From NCBI RefSeq assembly GCF_048569485.1, contig NW_027445261.1, positions 434,001 through 498,000 on the forward strand: DNA of 64,000 nucleotides, in the 5' to 3' direction. The notes under the pieces were generated by a model. The model searched no databases and was not told the DNA's origin. It saw only the letters and a list, made by a program, of their open reading frames with translations. Position 1 is the stretch's first letter. Each line of letters starts with the position of its first letter. The position numbers and the translations under genes are program-made. Positions 36,263-47,400 of the stretch are shown one piece after another. The stretch is from Anomaloglossus baeobatrachus. Taxonomy: Eukaryota > Chordata > Amphibia > Anura > Aromobatidae.

Positions 36263-36482
36263 ATAACTAAGTTGCATTGTCAGGGATATTTATTCTTTAT
36301 TATTCTGCTGTTAATAAAGCTAGACCACCACTGCAATCTTCACCACCTCTCAATTTTTACTACCACATTTTCAGTCCACAATCTTGTCGCAATCAACATG
36401 AGTGGCAAAATGACAGATGCTGGTGGAAAGGGGAAGAGGCGTGGTGGAAAAGGCAAAAAAGGTTTTGTCTGTGGGGAAAGTG
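36263..36482 (+). pseudogene. hAT 2 transposase leader and first 28 codons
   Basis: This is the presumed 5' UTR end followed by an ATG at 36398-36400. It encodes a Lys/Gly-rich N-terminus (MSGKMTDAGGKGKRRGG and onward), identical to the start of the inverted gene at 40076. It breaks off at 36482 at the fold-back junction. Confidence 0.85.
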
Positions 36483-39400
36483 CAGCAGCACTGAATACAC
36501 GTTCAGAGACAACGCTGGCAGCTGGACACGACAAAATCTCCAAGGCGTAACTGGAGAGCTCTGGCCATTTTTCTAGGTTTGAAGCCCAAAAGGAGCAAGG
36601 CTCCAGTTGCACAGTCATGGCATCGATGTTCATTTGGAGATACTCCTGTATCATCCTCTCCAGCCGTTGAGTATGTGTCAGACTTGTTGTCTCTGGTGGC
36701 CTTGCAAAAGAGGGTCTAAAAAAATTATGAAAAGATTCCATAAAATTGCTGTTACCGGCACCAGATACGGTCCTACTGGTACGGGTAGACTGTTGAAGAT
36801 GACGAGACCGTCCCATGTTTGTCAAGTTACAACTGGGAGATTCCCTCCCTGCACCTGCACGGTTGTTTGGTGGAAAAGCCGAGCTAAGATCGAGTAACAG
36901 CTTCTGCTGATACTCCTGCATACGTGCGTCCCTTTCTATGGCTGGAATTATGTCACAAAATTTGGACTTGTACCGGGGATCTAATAGTGTGGCAATCCAG
37001 TAGTCATCATCACTTCTAATTTTGACAATACGACTGTCATGTTGGAGGTAGTGCAACAAAAAGGCACTCATGTGTCTTGCGCAGCCATGCGGACCAAGTC
37101 CACGCTGTGTTTGTGGCATAGAGGTGCTACCCGTTCTTTCTTCCTCTGACATCTCCCCCCAACCTCTTTCAACTGAAATTTGACCAAGGTCTCCCTCATC
37201 CGCTGAGTCTTCCATGTCCATGGACAGTTCGTCCTCCATTTCTTCATGTTCTCCTGCACCTTGCTCAACATTTCGCCTGCTACTATGCGCCCTTGTCGAT
37301 CCCTGTTCCCCATGGTCCCATGCCTGCTGCGTTGGTGATGATGAACGTCTGGACCTTGGTGATGTTGTTGTCCCTTGCGCATATGAATCCTCCTGTAGTT
37401 CCTCCCCTTCATGTTGTCCCACCCCCTGACTCCGAATAGTGTTTAGCGTGTGCTCCAGCATGTAAATGACTGGAATCGTCATGCTGATAATGGCATTGTC
37501 AGAGCTAAACATATTCGTCGCCATGTCGAAACTGTGCAGAAGGGTGCATAGGTCCTTGATCTGAGACCACTCCATCAGGGTGATCTGCCCCACCTCTGCA
37601 TCTCGTTGGCCCAGGCTATACGTCATGACGTATTGCACCAGGGCTCTGCGGTGCTGCCACAGTCGCTGTAACATGTGGAGAGTTGAATTCCAGCGTGTCG
37701 CCACATCGCATTTCAGGCGATGAACCGGCAGGCCGAAAGACTTCTGGAGCGATGCAAGTCGCTCTGCTGCGGCGCTTGAACGGCGGAAGTGAGCTGACAG
37801 TTTTCGTGCCCTGTTCAGAAGGCCATCTAGGCCGGGATAGTGTGTTAAAAATTGCTGGACGACAAGGTTCAACACGTGAGCCATACAAGGTACGTGTGTC
37901 ACAATGCCCAGGCGAAGTGCCGCACCCAGGTTTGCAGCATTGTCGCACACGGCCTTACCAGGCTGCAGGTTGAGTGGAGACAACCATTTATTAAACTCGG
38001 ACCGCAGAGCTGACCACAACTCCTCAGCTGTGTGACTCTTATTCCCAAGACATGTCAAGCTAAAGACCGCCTGATGCCGTTACGCTCTGCTGCCAGCATA
38101 GTAATGAGGCGTGCGTGATTCCTTCTGCGCAGTGAGAACGCTGGTGGCCTGACCAGGCAGGCTTGGGGCGGAGGTGGAGGACCCAGATGAGGTGGAGGAT
38201 GCAGAAGCTGTGGCGGAACTTGGACAGACAGAGGATTGACACACAAGTCGTGGGGACGGCAAGACTTGTGCAGCAGACCCTTCACCATCTATCACCATAG
38301 TTACCCAGTGCCCAGTCAGCGACATGTAACGTCCCTGTCCATGCTTACTGGTCCAAGTATCGGTGGTGAAATGCACCCGTTCACACACAGAGTTTCTCAA
38401 GGAAGCGGTGATGTTGTGTGCGACATGCTGGTGTAGCACGGGCACACCTTTCTTAGAGAAGTAGTGGCGACTAGGCATCTGGTACTGGGGCACAGCGACA
38501 GACATAAGGTCTCTAAAATCCTGTGTGTCCACTAGGCGGAAAGGCAGCATTTCGGTAGCCAACAGCTTACAGAGGGATAGAGTCAACCTCTTAGCTTTGT
38601 CATGGGTCGGAGGAAGTGGCCTTTTATTTGACCACATCTGAGGGACAGAGATCTGGCTGCTGTGTGTAGACGGTGTTGAGTAGGGTGTCCCTGGAAAAAT
38701 GCAGGTTTGTGAGGAAAGTGCAGGCGGAGACATGATGTTGCCTTCATCCAACGTTGGTGCTATCGATGTCTGAGAGAGCTGTACACACTCACTTGTTTCC
38801 CCTTCCAAACCAACTGACGACCTTACAAGCAAACTGCCTGTTGCGGTTACAGTGGTGGAAGTTTGGCGTGGAAAAACAGGTGTGACAGCTGTCCCCACAG
38901 TCCTAGAAGATGAAGAGCGCGCGGATGCACTGGAAGGGGCGGGCGGTGGATGGTTCGCTCTTGCAGCATTGCAGCACAGTGAGCTTCCCACCGGGACCTA
39001 TGATATTTATTCATGTGACGATTCATGGAAGAAGTTGTCAAACTGCTGAGGTTTTGACCTCTACTAAGAGAATCATGACAAATTTTACATATCACATGAT
39101 TTGGGCGATCTTTTTCTATGTCAAAAAAGGACCAGGCTAGGCAAGGCTTAGAGGCCATGCGACCTGTTGATCCACCCCGAATAATGCTCATAGGCAGAGT
39201 GGTGGCTGAGGATGCAGTTGTAGACGTGCTACCAGTGCTCCGACTCTGTCCAGGAAGGCGCAAGGTAACTTCGTCGTCGGTTGCATCCTCCTCCACCGCC
39301 TCTGTTGACCTCCTCGAGTGCCTGACTGGGGGTTGACAGTAGGTGGGATCTAGAACTTCATCATCAATTGTTGTGTTTGCACTCCCCTCCCCCTCAGACC

Positions 39401-40076
39401 GAGCCTCTTCTTGCCCTGACCGAATATTTAAGTTGTCATCCCAATCGGGTATCTGCGTCTCATCTTCATCAGTATGTTCCTCATTGTCTATAACCACAGG
39501 TGTTACAGTTTGTGACAAAGGGTCAACATTATGCTCAGAAACTTGGTCCTCACGGCCTGAATCAGAGTCACAAAGGTTCTGGGCATCACTGCAGACCATT
39601 TCCTGTTCTGTACTCACTGTAGCTTGGGAGCAGACCTCTGATTCCCAGGCTATAGTGTGACTGAACAGCTCTGCAGACTCAGCCATCTCAGTTCCACCAT
39701 ACTGTGCAGGGCTGATGGAGACTTCAGAGCTGGGAGAAATCAAGTGTGATTGGGATGACAACTCAGAGGACTGGTGTTTTTTGGATGCGGTACTTGAAGT
39801 GGCTGAGAGGGCACTTGTTGGACCACTTGAGATCCATTCAAGCATTTTCCTTTTTTGCCCATCATCTACCTTTCTTCCTGTTGTTCGTGTCCGTAAAAAA
39901 GGGAGCACATCGGATTGTCCACGGTAAGTAGTAGACATCTTACTTTTGCTGGTAGATGGTCTATCTTCAGCAGATGATAATGGAGCTTTGCCACTTTCCC
40001 CACAGACAAAACCTTTTTTGCCTTTTCCACCACGCCTCTTCCCCTTTCCACCAGCATCTGTCATTTTGCCACTCAT
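36483..40076 (-). pseudogene. hAT 2 transposase, inverted copy, nearly full length
   Basis: The gene starts at the ATG at 40074-40076. An acidic, Ser-rich N-terminal region is followed by a BED zinc finger (AWSFFDI, CKICHDSLSRG, MNRHMNKYH; about 39030-39150). The hAT catalytic region then begins with FTTDTWTSKHGQGRYMSLTG, continues through CDNAANLGAAL, HVPCMAHVLNLV and RWNSTLHMLQRL, and ends with the dimerisation domain (LEKWPELSSYALEILSCPA, SERVFSAA). The reading changes frame once near 38.85-38.99 kb, by frameshift or possibly an unrecognised intron. One in-frame stop lies at 38080-38082. The last residues after SERVFSAA and the right end of the transposon are missing at the fold-back junction. 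The family cuts and pastes DNA and leaves 8-bp duplications. Confidence 0.88.
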
Positions 40077-40215
40077 GTTGATTGCGACAAGATTGTGGAC
40101 TGAAAATGTGGTAGTAAAAATTGAGAGGTGGTGAAGATTGCAGTGGTGGTCTAGCTTTATTAACAGCAGAATAATAAAGAATAAATATCCCTGACAATGC
40201 AACTTAGTTATAATG

Positions 40216-40747
40216 AGTTGGAGTGTGCAACGCAGGCAGATGCGCTCTGCAAATGTCTTGGCACTAGTGGGACTATAGCAAAGTCCAATAGCCACGTATA
40301 GGATGCCACTAGGTACACTGAGTGTTTGCTAGTATAATGGCTAAGTTAAAATTAGTTGGAGTGTGCAACGCAGGCAGATGCGCTCTGCAAATGTCTTGGC
40401 ACTAGTGGGACTATAGCAAAGTCCAATAGCCACGTATAGGATGCCACTAGGTACACTGAGTGTTTGCTAGTAAAATTGCTTAGTTTAAAAAAGTTGGAGT
40501 GTGCAATGCAGGCAGACGTGCTCTGCAAATGTCTTTGCACTAGTGGGACTATAGCAAGGTCCAATAGCCACGAATAGGATGCCACTAGGTACACTGAGTG
40601 TTTGCTAGTATAATGGCTTACTTATAATTAGTTGGAGTGTGCAACGCAGGCAGATGCGCTCTGCAAATGTCTTGGCACTAGTGGGACTATAGCAAGGTCC
40701 AATAGCCACGAATAGGATGCCACTAGGTACACTGAGTGTTTGCTAGT
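40216..40747 (-). repeat. 138-bp satellite, inverted block 7
   Basis: Four units in reverse orientation lie between the inverted transposase leader and the large palindrome. They carry an ATTCGTGG variant not seen in blocks 1-6 but present in block 8, because they belong to the palindrome arm. Confidence 0.95.
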
Positions 40748-40752
40748 ATATA

Positions 40753-41095
40753 TGGCAAAATTATAGATGGAAAGGGAGAAGGGGAGGGGGGGAGAGAGGA
40801 GGCTGTAATTGACTACAAGGGTATGAGTTATGAGTGATCATAGGGATAGTGTTACATAAGTGGAAATACCTATGGAGGACCGGATGTGTAAGCGCATACC
40901 TTATACAAACCTATAGAGTGCTGATGGGTGAGAGTGTGATGTTAGATATAAGACATCCTATAGTGAATAGTGAGCCGTAATCAAGTGCAACAGGGATATT
41001 TCACGTGACTATGGGAACATGGAAGGTAAAGAAAGGGGAGAAAAAACTGTTAGACAAGGTAATCAGACATAATGTAACCAGTTGATCAGACATGA
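40753..41095 (-). repeat. 343-bp end repeat, copy 1
   Basis: It begins TGGCAAAATTATAGATGG. It is inverted relative to 48582-48923 in the same arm, so each arm has its own inner inverted pair. It appears to be a noncoding tail of the Penelope-like sequence beside it. Confidence 0.85.
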
Positions 41096-41186
41096 CAAAC
41101 ATGACAAATAAAAAACAAGGAAGAATGGAACTCCATACATAGTGGAACCATATATAGTGTGAACACGAAAAAGAACCGGGCGTTAG

Positions 41187-41820
41187 AAAAAATGTGCACG
41201 GCCCAATGAATCAAGTCGGTTCTTCATATTCATGGTTTAAGCCCTTGGGTTCCAACGTGCCCAGAGTATATATCCAGAAAGATTCCCTTTCTTTGAGCTT
41301 CCTAATTCTATTGCCTCCTCTGCGTATGGCTGGGACATGTTCGATGACTTGGAATCTTAATTGGGCCACTGTGTGATTATGCGTCACAAAATGGTGTGGG
41401 ACTGGTAATAGAATCTGCTTACAATGTATTGTTGACTTGTGCTTAGCACAAAAAAAGGGAATCTTTCTGGATATGTACTCTGGACACATTAAAACCCAAG
41501 GGCTTAAACCGTGAATATGAAGTACAGACTTGATTCATTGGGCCGTGCACCATGTCACCATGTGTGCAATTGCATTGTCCAATGGCTCACAATGGTTATG
41601 CGTTTTCATTGGATGGATAATCGAAGCCATGTTTTTTTCCTTTCTCTTGGGTTTGTTGTGTGAGTAGCCTATAGGATTAAGTTAGTTACCGCAGGCAGTG
41701 GATTTAGCTTCCTGTCTTTGGTCCAGTGGTAGATTGATTGTTTGGTCTATGAGCTGTTATGGGTTTTAATCCAGGTGAATGCCCATGGGCTGCCTATAAC
41801 TGTGTGAAATATGTAGTTTT
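41187..41820 (-). mobile_element. Penelope-like terminal segment with endonuclease end, copy 1
   Basis: The minus strand encodes the C-terminal end of a GIY-YIG-type endonuclease (about 41211-41420), with RRGGNRIRKLKERESFWI and TLEPKGLN, which matches the end of Penelope/Neptune-type proteins. A shorter plus-strand copy of the same end (about 41455-41560) makes a local hairpin. The whole segment recurs in direct orientation at 49198-49810, as the long terminal-like repeats of Penelope elements often do. No reverse transcriptase lies between the two. Confidence 0.65.
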
Positions 41821-42870
41821 ACTGGGCTGGGATGAGAGAATCCATCGAAGCATGGTGTAGGGATTGTGGTTCCTGTGTGCTAAGAAGAAAGGCTAGCACC
41901 AGCCAGAAAGCCCCATTACAGCCAATAATCAACCGCTAGCCGCTGGAACTCGTTGCTCTAGATCATGTCAAACTCTCACCAAGCAGGAATAGATACATTA
42001 GCCCACCATCCCACCCAAAGAGCAACTTCTGCTGCGCAGCTGGCTTTCTAGGCAGCAGCGCTATTGTGATGTCAGCGGGGGACATTGTGACAAGCCAGTG
42101 TTCCGTCACTTCATGTTGTGCACTGTTCAAACGGAAAATACATCAAGAGGCAGACTACAGAAAAGCTTACTGACAAAGGATAGAGAGGGGCTTTCTCAGA
42201 GGGCTTTTTACAGTTTGTCTATTCCCAATTAGCCGTTTAAGTATGCTTAATGAAAGTACTAATTCTTTCATAGGCCGCCCATTCTTAGTATTTGACGTTC
42301 CTTATATTGCGGTATCAGGCTTCGCAGCAGGTTGCAAAACATTCATCACCCATGACTGTCCCCAATTGGGCTCAGAAGCTAAATGTCTATCATGACCTCT
42401 CTTTTTGAAAGTCCAAGAGCAAGCAAACTCTTCCTCCAGGAGAGGGAGCCAACAGATCACTAAAGACATCATCATTGCTCAAAGAAAACACCGAAAAACA
42501 ATGGAAGCTTTAATTGGAGTGGAATCTGATAGACAGCACCTGATGCCAAGTCTGCATCTTCTAACACCTGCAGTCACTGCAGCAGCTGAATCCAATGTGT
42601 CCAAAAGGGATCTATTCTATTCAATTGCAAATGATCTAGATAAGACTGAGAATAAGATACTGCACGGGACATAGCAGAGTTGGTCAAGTTGAGTGGAGAT
42701 GAGTTTGCTATTTGGCACAGCTTTTGCATCAATAAAGCAAGTAAAAGGTGTGAAAGATAAAAAAAAAGGGTGAAAGTGTGAAAAGTGAATTGGCCAAATT
42801 GAGGTGCATATAAAGTTTTTGCTTTCTTTCAATTCACTAATGAGGCTCATTTGAATCAGGTGAATTGAGT
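41821..42870. other. Left-arm DNA 3' of the U2 gene, no gene recognised
   Basis: No repeat or coding sequence is recognised. A 90-residue plus-strand frame (42405-42674) has no known motif and is probably chance. This may be the original flank of the U2 locus. Confidence 0.4.
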
Positions 42871-42885
42871 TCTGCTTTTGGAAAC
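42871..42885 (-). terminator. snRNA 3' box, left arm
   Basis: Minus-strand GTTTCCAAAAGCAGA fits the snRNA 3'-box consensus GTTT-N(0-3)-AAARNNAGA. It lies 11 bases beyond the U2 end, the normal distance. It directs Integrator-dependent 3' end formation in Pol II snRNA genes. Confidence 0.8.
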
Positions 42886-42896
42886 TCGGTTAAGAA

Positions 42897-43271
42897 GGGG
42901 TGCACCGGTCCTGGAGGTACTGCAATACCAGGTCAATGCGTGGAGTGGACAGAGCAAGATTTTTTCCATCTCCTTGTTCTAAAAATCCATTTAATATATG
43001 GTCCCTAGAGAGGGGACGTATCAGATATTAAACTGATAAGAACAGATTTAATTTTTTTTTTTTCTGTTTATCAGTAGGACTTCAAAATAACAAAGGTGAT
43101 CGCCTCCCGTTGCCTGGGAACCGTCCAGGCACAAGAGGGCTATGTGTCACCAGAAGGCGCACACACTCCCTCAAGGCCGGCAGACGTGCAATCCCAGGCA
43201 CCTTCCAGTACCGACCAAGGTAGCGTCCTCCGAAACTACACTTGATCTTAGCCAAAAGGCCGAGAAGCTAT
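42897..43271 (-). pseudogene. U2 snRNA gene with 187-bp insertion, left arm
   Basis: The first 37 nucleotides of U2 (43271-43235, GCTTCTCGGCCTTTTGG region) and nucleotides 38-188 (43047-42897) are both present without net indels. They include the Sm-site region, a stem IIb with paired changes, and the 3' stem-loop up to GGTGCACCCC. Between them, 43234-43048 is foreign. The cut falls after nucleotide 37, inside GUAGUA (33-38), the sequence that pairs with the intron branch site. The insertion ends in an A run, suggesting a retroposed RNA in the same orientation as U2. A plausible PSE and a perfect 3' box flank the gene. Unless the insertion is removed from the RNA, the product cannot act as U2. 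Confidence 0.85.
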
Positions 43272-43312
43272 AACCCGAATTGGTTACGGCCTTGAGTGGC
43301 ACCCTGGCCTAT

Positions 43313-43332
43313 ACCGGACACATCTTAGGGAG
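43313..43332 (-). promoter_or_regulatory. Candidate snRNA PSE, left arm
   Basis: On the minus strand CTCCCTAAGATGTGTCCGG lies about 42-61 bases upstream of the U2 start, where the proximal sequence element bound by SNAPc is expected. The match to the vertebrate PSE is partial. Confidence 0.5.
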
Positions 43333-44149
43333 AGGGAGACAAACCCACGCCTACAGAAGACATTTTGTCACCCAAGCCAAACCCTTGAAAAGGCTGTTTT
43401 GCAGAGCAAAAACAAGGAGAATGGTACTTTTTGCAGCCGCCGCCCACTGCAAAGAATCTGAATAACTCCTCCTTTTGGGCACAAGCACCTCCCCTCCCCC
43501 TTGCAGTCTTTCCAATTCATGATACAAAAAGACGGACGGACAGGACAGGACAGGACCATCTGCCTGACTTTCCGTCACTGCCACCCTTTGCCATCCTTGC
43601 CCGTAGAAAGCCCTTTCATCATCCCCAAACCCTAATCTTTTCCCTTCCCTTCCCAGCTGCGTCTCACTCCCTTTCATTAGGAAGTGAGCGCAGCCTTTTC
43701 TCCGTTCTGCACATGCGCGACGTTAAACACAAATGCGCAGGCGTGCGTTCCATTAGCCTCACTGCATTCCACTCCCATACAGGAAGTGGGCACAGCTATT
43801 ACTACGGTCGCACATAAAAGAACCCACGGCCACCACTGCACATAGCTGACTCCACCACAGGACACCCACTTCTACACCAACGCAGGTAAGACAGGATCGG
43901 CACCTCTATGCTCCCGTTACAATCAGGCTCAGTCACCATGTGATAACGCTCTCAACTCTTTAGTTGCAGGCTCCCCTTGCTTCACCTCCACTGGCTGTGC
44001 TGCCATTTCCTCTCCCACCTGGAAGTTATACTTTATTCCACTATTTTCCTGTTTCTCTCTTCCCCCTTTTCCCATAACCTACTTTTATCTGCATTTGTGG
44101 GGTATCTATATGCTATTTACATCATAGTTTTATTCATTAATATGGAAGG
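43333..44149 (+). other. U2 upstream region and possible divergent promoter
   Basis: A GC box (GGGCGG on the minus strand near 43440) could serve as distal element for U2. On the plus strand CATAAAAGA near 43812 is followed by a possible splice donor (GCAGGTAAGA near 43884) and an acceptor (TTAGTTGCAG near 43969). No protein follows that I can name, because the sequence runs into gypsy pol. Confidence 0.4.
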
Positions 44150-44905
44150 GAAGAGTGCCCATGAGAGTGTTGAACTGCGGAGAGCAAAAGATTAAGCTGC
44201 TCCGATTTGCCACCATTGATAAGCTGTTCTCAGTAGATACACATGCTATCCAAACAGCAGCATCCACCATTGCTTCAGCCCACCCATTCAGTGACAGCTC
44301 ACCAAGTCAGCCAGAGGAGTGGTGTAAGGAATTACACGTAGGCACTGACTCCACACCTTCACATCACAAGAAGGGGGTCTACAGGCTAGTGCAAGAATAC
44401 GAGCAAGTCTTCAGCAAACATCCGCTAGACTTTTGAAAAATAAAAGGGGTCAAACACTACATCCCCACAAGTGCACACCCACCCATCAAAGAGAGATATA
44501 AGCCAAATCTACCTGCACATTACCAGTGTACCAAGGACATGTTGAGCAACATGAAGGAGGCTGGGGTTATCCGTGACAGTTGTAGCCTCTGGGCAGCTCC
44601 GTTGGTCCTGTTAAAGAAGAAGGACAGCACCACTCCCCTGTATTGAGGAATAGCTAGCTGCATTGACAACTGCAAATTATTTTTCTACCCTTGATCTCAC
44701 TAGTCACTATTGGCAAGTGTCCGTTGCTGAGGCAGACCGGAAGAAGACCGCCTTTGCCACCCCGATGGGTCTCTGCGAGTTCAAAAGCATGCCCTTCGAG
44801 CTGTGCAATTTGCCAGGAACCTTCCAGAGGCTGATGGAATGCTGCTTGGGACACCGAAACTTTGAAACGGTACTGCTATACCTTTATGATGTTATTGTTT
44901 ATTCT
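44150..44905 (+). mobile_element. Ty3/gypsy pol fragment, left arm (fossil)
   Basis: It matches the same gypsy lineage as 1-1040: the stretch ending SKHPLDF, the RNMKEAG-type block and the start of reverse transcriptase. It is broken in several places and joined at its right end to a LINE scrap. Confidence 0.8.
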
Positions 44906-44908
44906 AAC

Positions 44909-45014
44909 GCAAACAAGATTTTAGGGTGTATAAAAAGGGAGATTAGATCCGATGATCCCAACGTATTGTTACCCCTCTATAAATCACTTGTAAGGCCACA
45001 TCTGGAATATGGGG
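44909..45014 (+). mobile_element. LINE (CR1-type) reverse-transcriptase scrap
   Basis: About 35 residues, NKILGCIKREIRS then VLLPLYKSLVRPHLEYG, match the CR1 ORF2 block also present in the LINE at 2169-6704. It abuts gypsy sequence on both sides. Confidence 0.75.
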
Positions 45015-45022
45015 TAAAGTCC

Positions 45023-45279
45023 TGAGCAGGTTGATAACCATTGGTTTGAGCATGGTAGGGTGTAGTACGCATCTTCCTGCATCGGTAAAAGCTGCAGAAG
45101 TCCTTGAAGATTTCCGCTTCAAAGGCAGTGCCTTGATCTGTGAGGACTCTCTCTGAGTAGCCATGAGGTCTGCATAAGTGTGCTTGGAAGACCTTCGCTG
45201 CAGTATGGGCCATTAGATCTTTGACTTGTACCACAACCATAAATCTCGAGTAGTTGTCTACCATCGTAAGTGCATACGT
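45023..45279 (-). mobile_element. Gypsy integrase fragment, left arm (fossil)
   Basis: The minus strand reads VDNYSRF, LTDQGTAFE and TPYHAQTNG, the integrase-core blocks of Ty3/gypsy elements. It is fused directly to the SET exon on its upstream side and points opposite to the pol piece at 44150-44905. Confidence 0.8.
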
Positions 45280-45347
45280 GAGCTCACCTCGATATTCTGC
45301 AACAAAACTCCCTTTTTCGATTTCAGTTTCAGCAAACACTCCTCTTC
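45280..45347 (-). pseudogene. SET-domain exon B, left arm
   Basis: A splice acceptor (TTTCTACAG) precedes a short exon encoding RGVFAETEIEKGSFVAEYRG. This is the N-SET part of a KMT5A-like histone lysine methyltransferase, with the GRGVFA motif that binds the methyl donor. The reading passes straight into gypsy integrase at about 45279, so the catalytic part of the SET domain is gone. Confidence 0.7.
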
Positions 45348-45435
45348 CTGTAGAAAATATTTATCATTACCTAAGACAGTCATTCTAATGCATGACAATA
45401 TTAAGGCAATTTAGTTAAAACTTGTTTTAACTCAC

Positions 45436-45555
45436 CTTTAAGGGGATTGATGTATTTCATGGTCAATCCAGGTTTGTCAGTGATGGCACTGACATAATGT
45501 ATGGCGTCTTTTTCGGGCGTTATCCTTTGCCTTTTCATTGTGAAAATCCAGTTGC
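45436..45555 (-). pseudogene. SET-domain gene exon A, left arm
   Basis: The exon has an acceptor AG before 45555 and a GTGAGT donor after 45436. It encodes a basic start (MKRQRITPEKDAIHYV) and KPGLTMKYINPLKG. Joined across an 88-bp phase-1 intron to exon B, it gives a normal pre-SET to SET transition of KMT5A-like proteins. It appears to be a captured piece of a host gene or of an amplified SET family. Confidence 0.65.
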
Positions 45556-47400
45556 CTATATCAAAGCAAATTCTACTACTTGTAAAGTATGCAGAAAATG
45601 AAATGTAGAACATATAACATCAACTGCTTAGGAACGCATCATAGGTTAGTACTTAAAAGGATATTGTCATGTTCTAGTCATAATGCAAGCTGGACATTTT
45701 TCATGTTACCCTGTAATCGCCGGCCTGTTCTAATGCTCACAAGCCAAGATATAGGCTCAGCTGCTAAGGCTTCCCTCTGCCTTCTGAATGAAAATTGAAT
45801 ATGTCTGGCTCACTGTGTATATAGCAGGTGCTCAGAAAAAATAAGAGTTAATTCAATAGAAATAGCTCTGGCACACTATAGTGATCAATAACGTAAGAAA
45901 AGAACTCTTAGAATGCTGAAAATTCTTTATTTGTGCAAAAGGATAATTCATCCAACGTTTCGAACTTGTTTTTAGGTCTTTATCAAGGATAAAGTTATCT
46001 AAGATCATAAAGGGTTACAAAACCATATAAACACGTAATTAGTACATAGTACAACATAACAGTACAATATATTGCTACTTGAGAGTACAATGGGTCAAAT
46101 GACCATGATGCACATACAAAAAAATTTTCCAAAGCCATAGTGAAAACATTTGTACTGAGGAAAGAAAATTTCCACATGACCTATCTGGAGAAACATTCTG
46201 GATCAAACAACCAAAAATAGTCAAGCAGGTAAATACACACCTATATGGATAACAGGATGATATGTGTTCAATTGTATAGCGTCATTGCCATTAAGGTACA
46301 AATGGAAAACTTGCAATCCTATATAGTGAAGGAAATGAACACATATCATATCAAAGAACACAGGAACATGGGTGTGAGAAAAACCTCAATGTTTATACTT
46401 TGTTCTTTATAATGGTGTGAACATGTATATGTCTCAGTACCTTATGAACTTGAGAATTCTAGTGAGTAGATGATGAAAGCCTATTCCAGAACTGGAATCG
46501 GTAAATAATTGTAGGTGGAATCTAAATGAAAAGATGGTACAAGTGTTATCATGACACGTGGGCTATAACACAATGGACCGTGTGACAAAGAAGAAAGGAG
46601 AGAAAGAAGAGGAAGAAAATGGAACTACCTGTAACATTACGTGATAGTCACTGGTAAGTATCACTTGACAATTCAGGTGAAAAAGGATTCCTTTATTAAA
46701 GGGTTCTCAGTCGCCTCAGGATCATGAAATACTAGGGTAAATGATATGAGAATGGGTAAGAAGCACCACTAAAGGAAATATGAGATGCAGGACATATATC
46801 TATAAACCCCTGAACTACATGATAGAAATAAAAAGAAGAAAAAAGAAAAAAAAGAAGAAAGAAGAAGAACACATAGAATGCGGAAAGAGAATGGGTACAA
46901 CTACCTGAGTTACTGCAGGGAGGCCCCTGGTAGGTATTGTGAGGGTTAGTGGAATTCCTTCACTGAAGGGTTCTCAGTTGCCTCAGGTTCGTGAAAAATG
47001 CTATAGACAAATAATGCCCGGAGAAAAGGGGTTCATATACAGCGAATAATGGTAATACAAGGTACATGTGTCCCATGTAATAGTATAAATATATATATAT
47101 TGTACTAAGCTCTACACCAGAAATAGAAAGTAGTCCCTCTGCCTTCTGTCTAGGTGCCCTGAGTTATGTCCTGTAAACTGTCACAGTGACCTAGACACAC
47201 ATGTGTAGTAGGGGAATATCCCTGCTGAGATGCCAGTGCTAGAGCACTCGTTTGCTGTGTAGTTGAACGCTATGTGAGCAGTTCTTACCTTCAATGAGCA
47301 GAAGTCTCTTTTTTCAGATTTCAATATCTCTGTGGGTATCTGGCAGAAATATGGAATACTCTTTACTGCTAAGACCCTGTACACCACTCCCACTAAAGGG
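45556..47400. other. Left-arm repeat-like DNA, no gene recognised
   Basis: The minus strand holds TTGATAAAG and CGAAAC motifs (about 45944-45988) beside an AATAAAG stretch, resembling Penelope-type tails. A section around 46600-46740 is repeated in diverged form around 46890-47000 (ATTCCTT and GGGTTCTCAGT landmarks). A GAA-rich run lies near 46835-46875. No coding gene is seen. Confidence 0.45.

Larger units (their letters stand above)
18549..40747 (+). mobile_element. hAT DNA transposon 2, satellite-expanded and folded back
   Basis: The left end begins TAGAGTTGAGCGCGGTTCG at 18549, similar in layout to the ends of hAT 1. It is followed by a subterminal region with inverted GTTCTAG/CTAGAAC motifs, a TATA box at 18992, about 17 kb of 138-bp satellite, and the start of a BED-finger hAT transposase at 36398. 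After 28 codons the sequence switches to an inverted, almost full transposase (36483-40076, minus) followed by inverted satellite. No right terminal repeat is present in the window, so the element has lost that end or continues outside. The sequence left of 18549 is a DIRS-like fragment, so this end is a true insertion boundary. Confidence 0.8.

Noticed and set aside
43280-43817. Pro- and Ser-rich frames upstream of the U2 gene as coding
   Set aside because: The sequence is better explained as snRNA promoter flank. The frames overlap on both strands without any recognisable domain.
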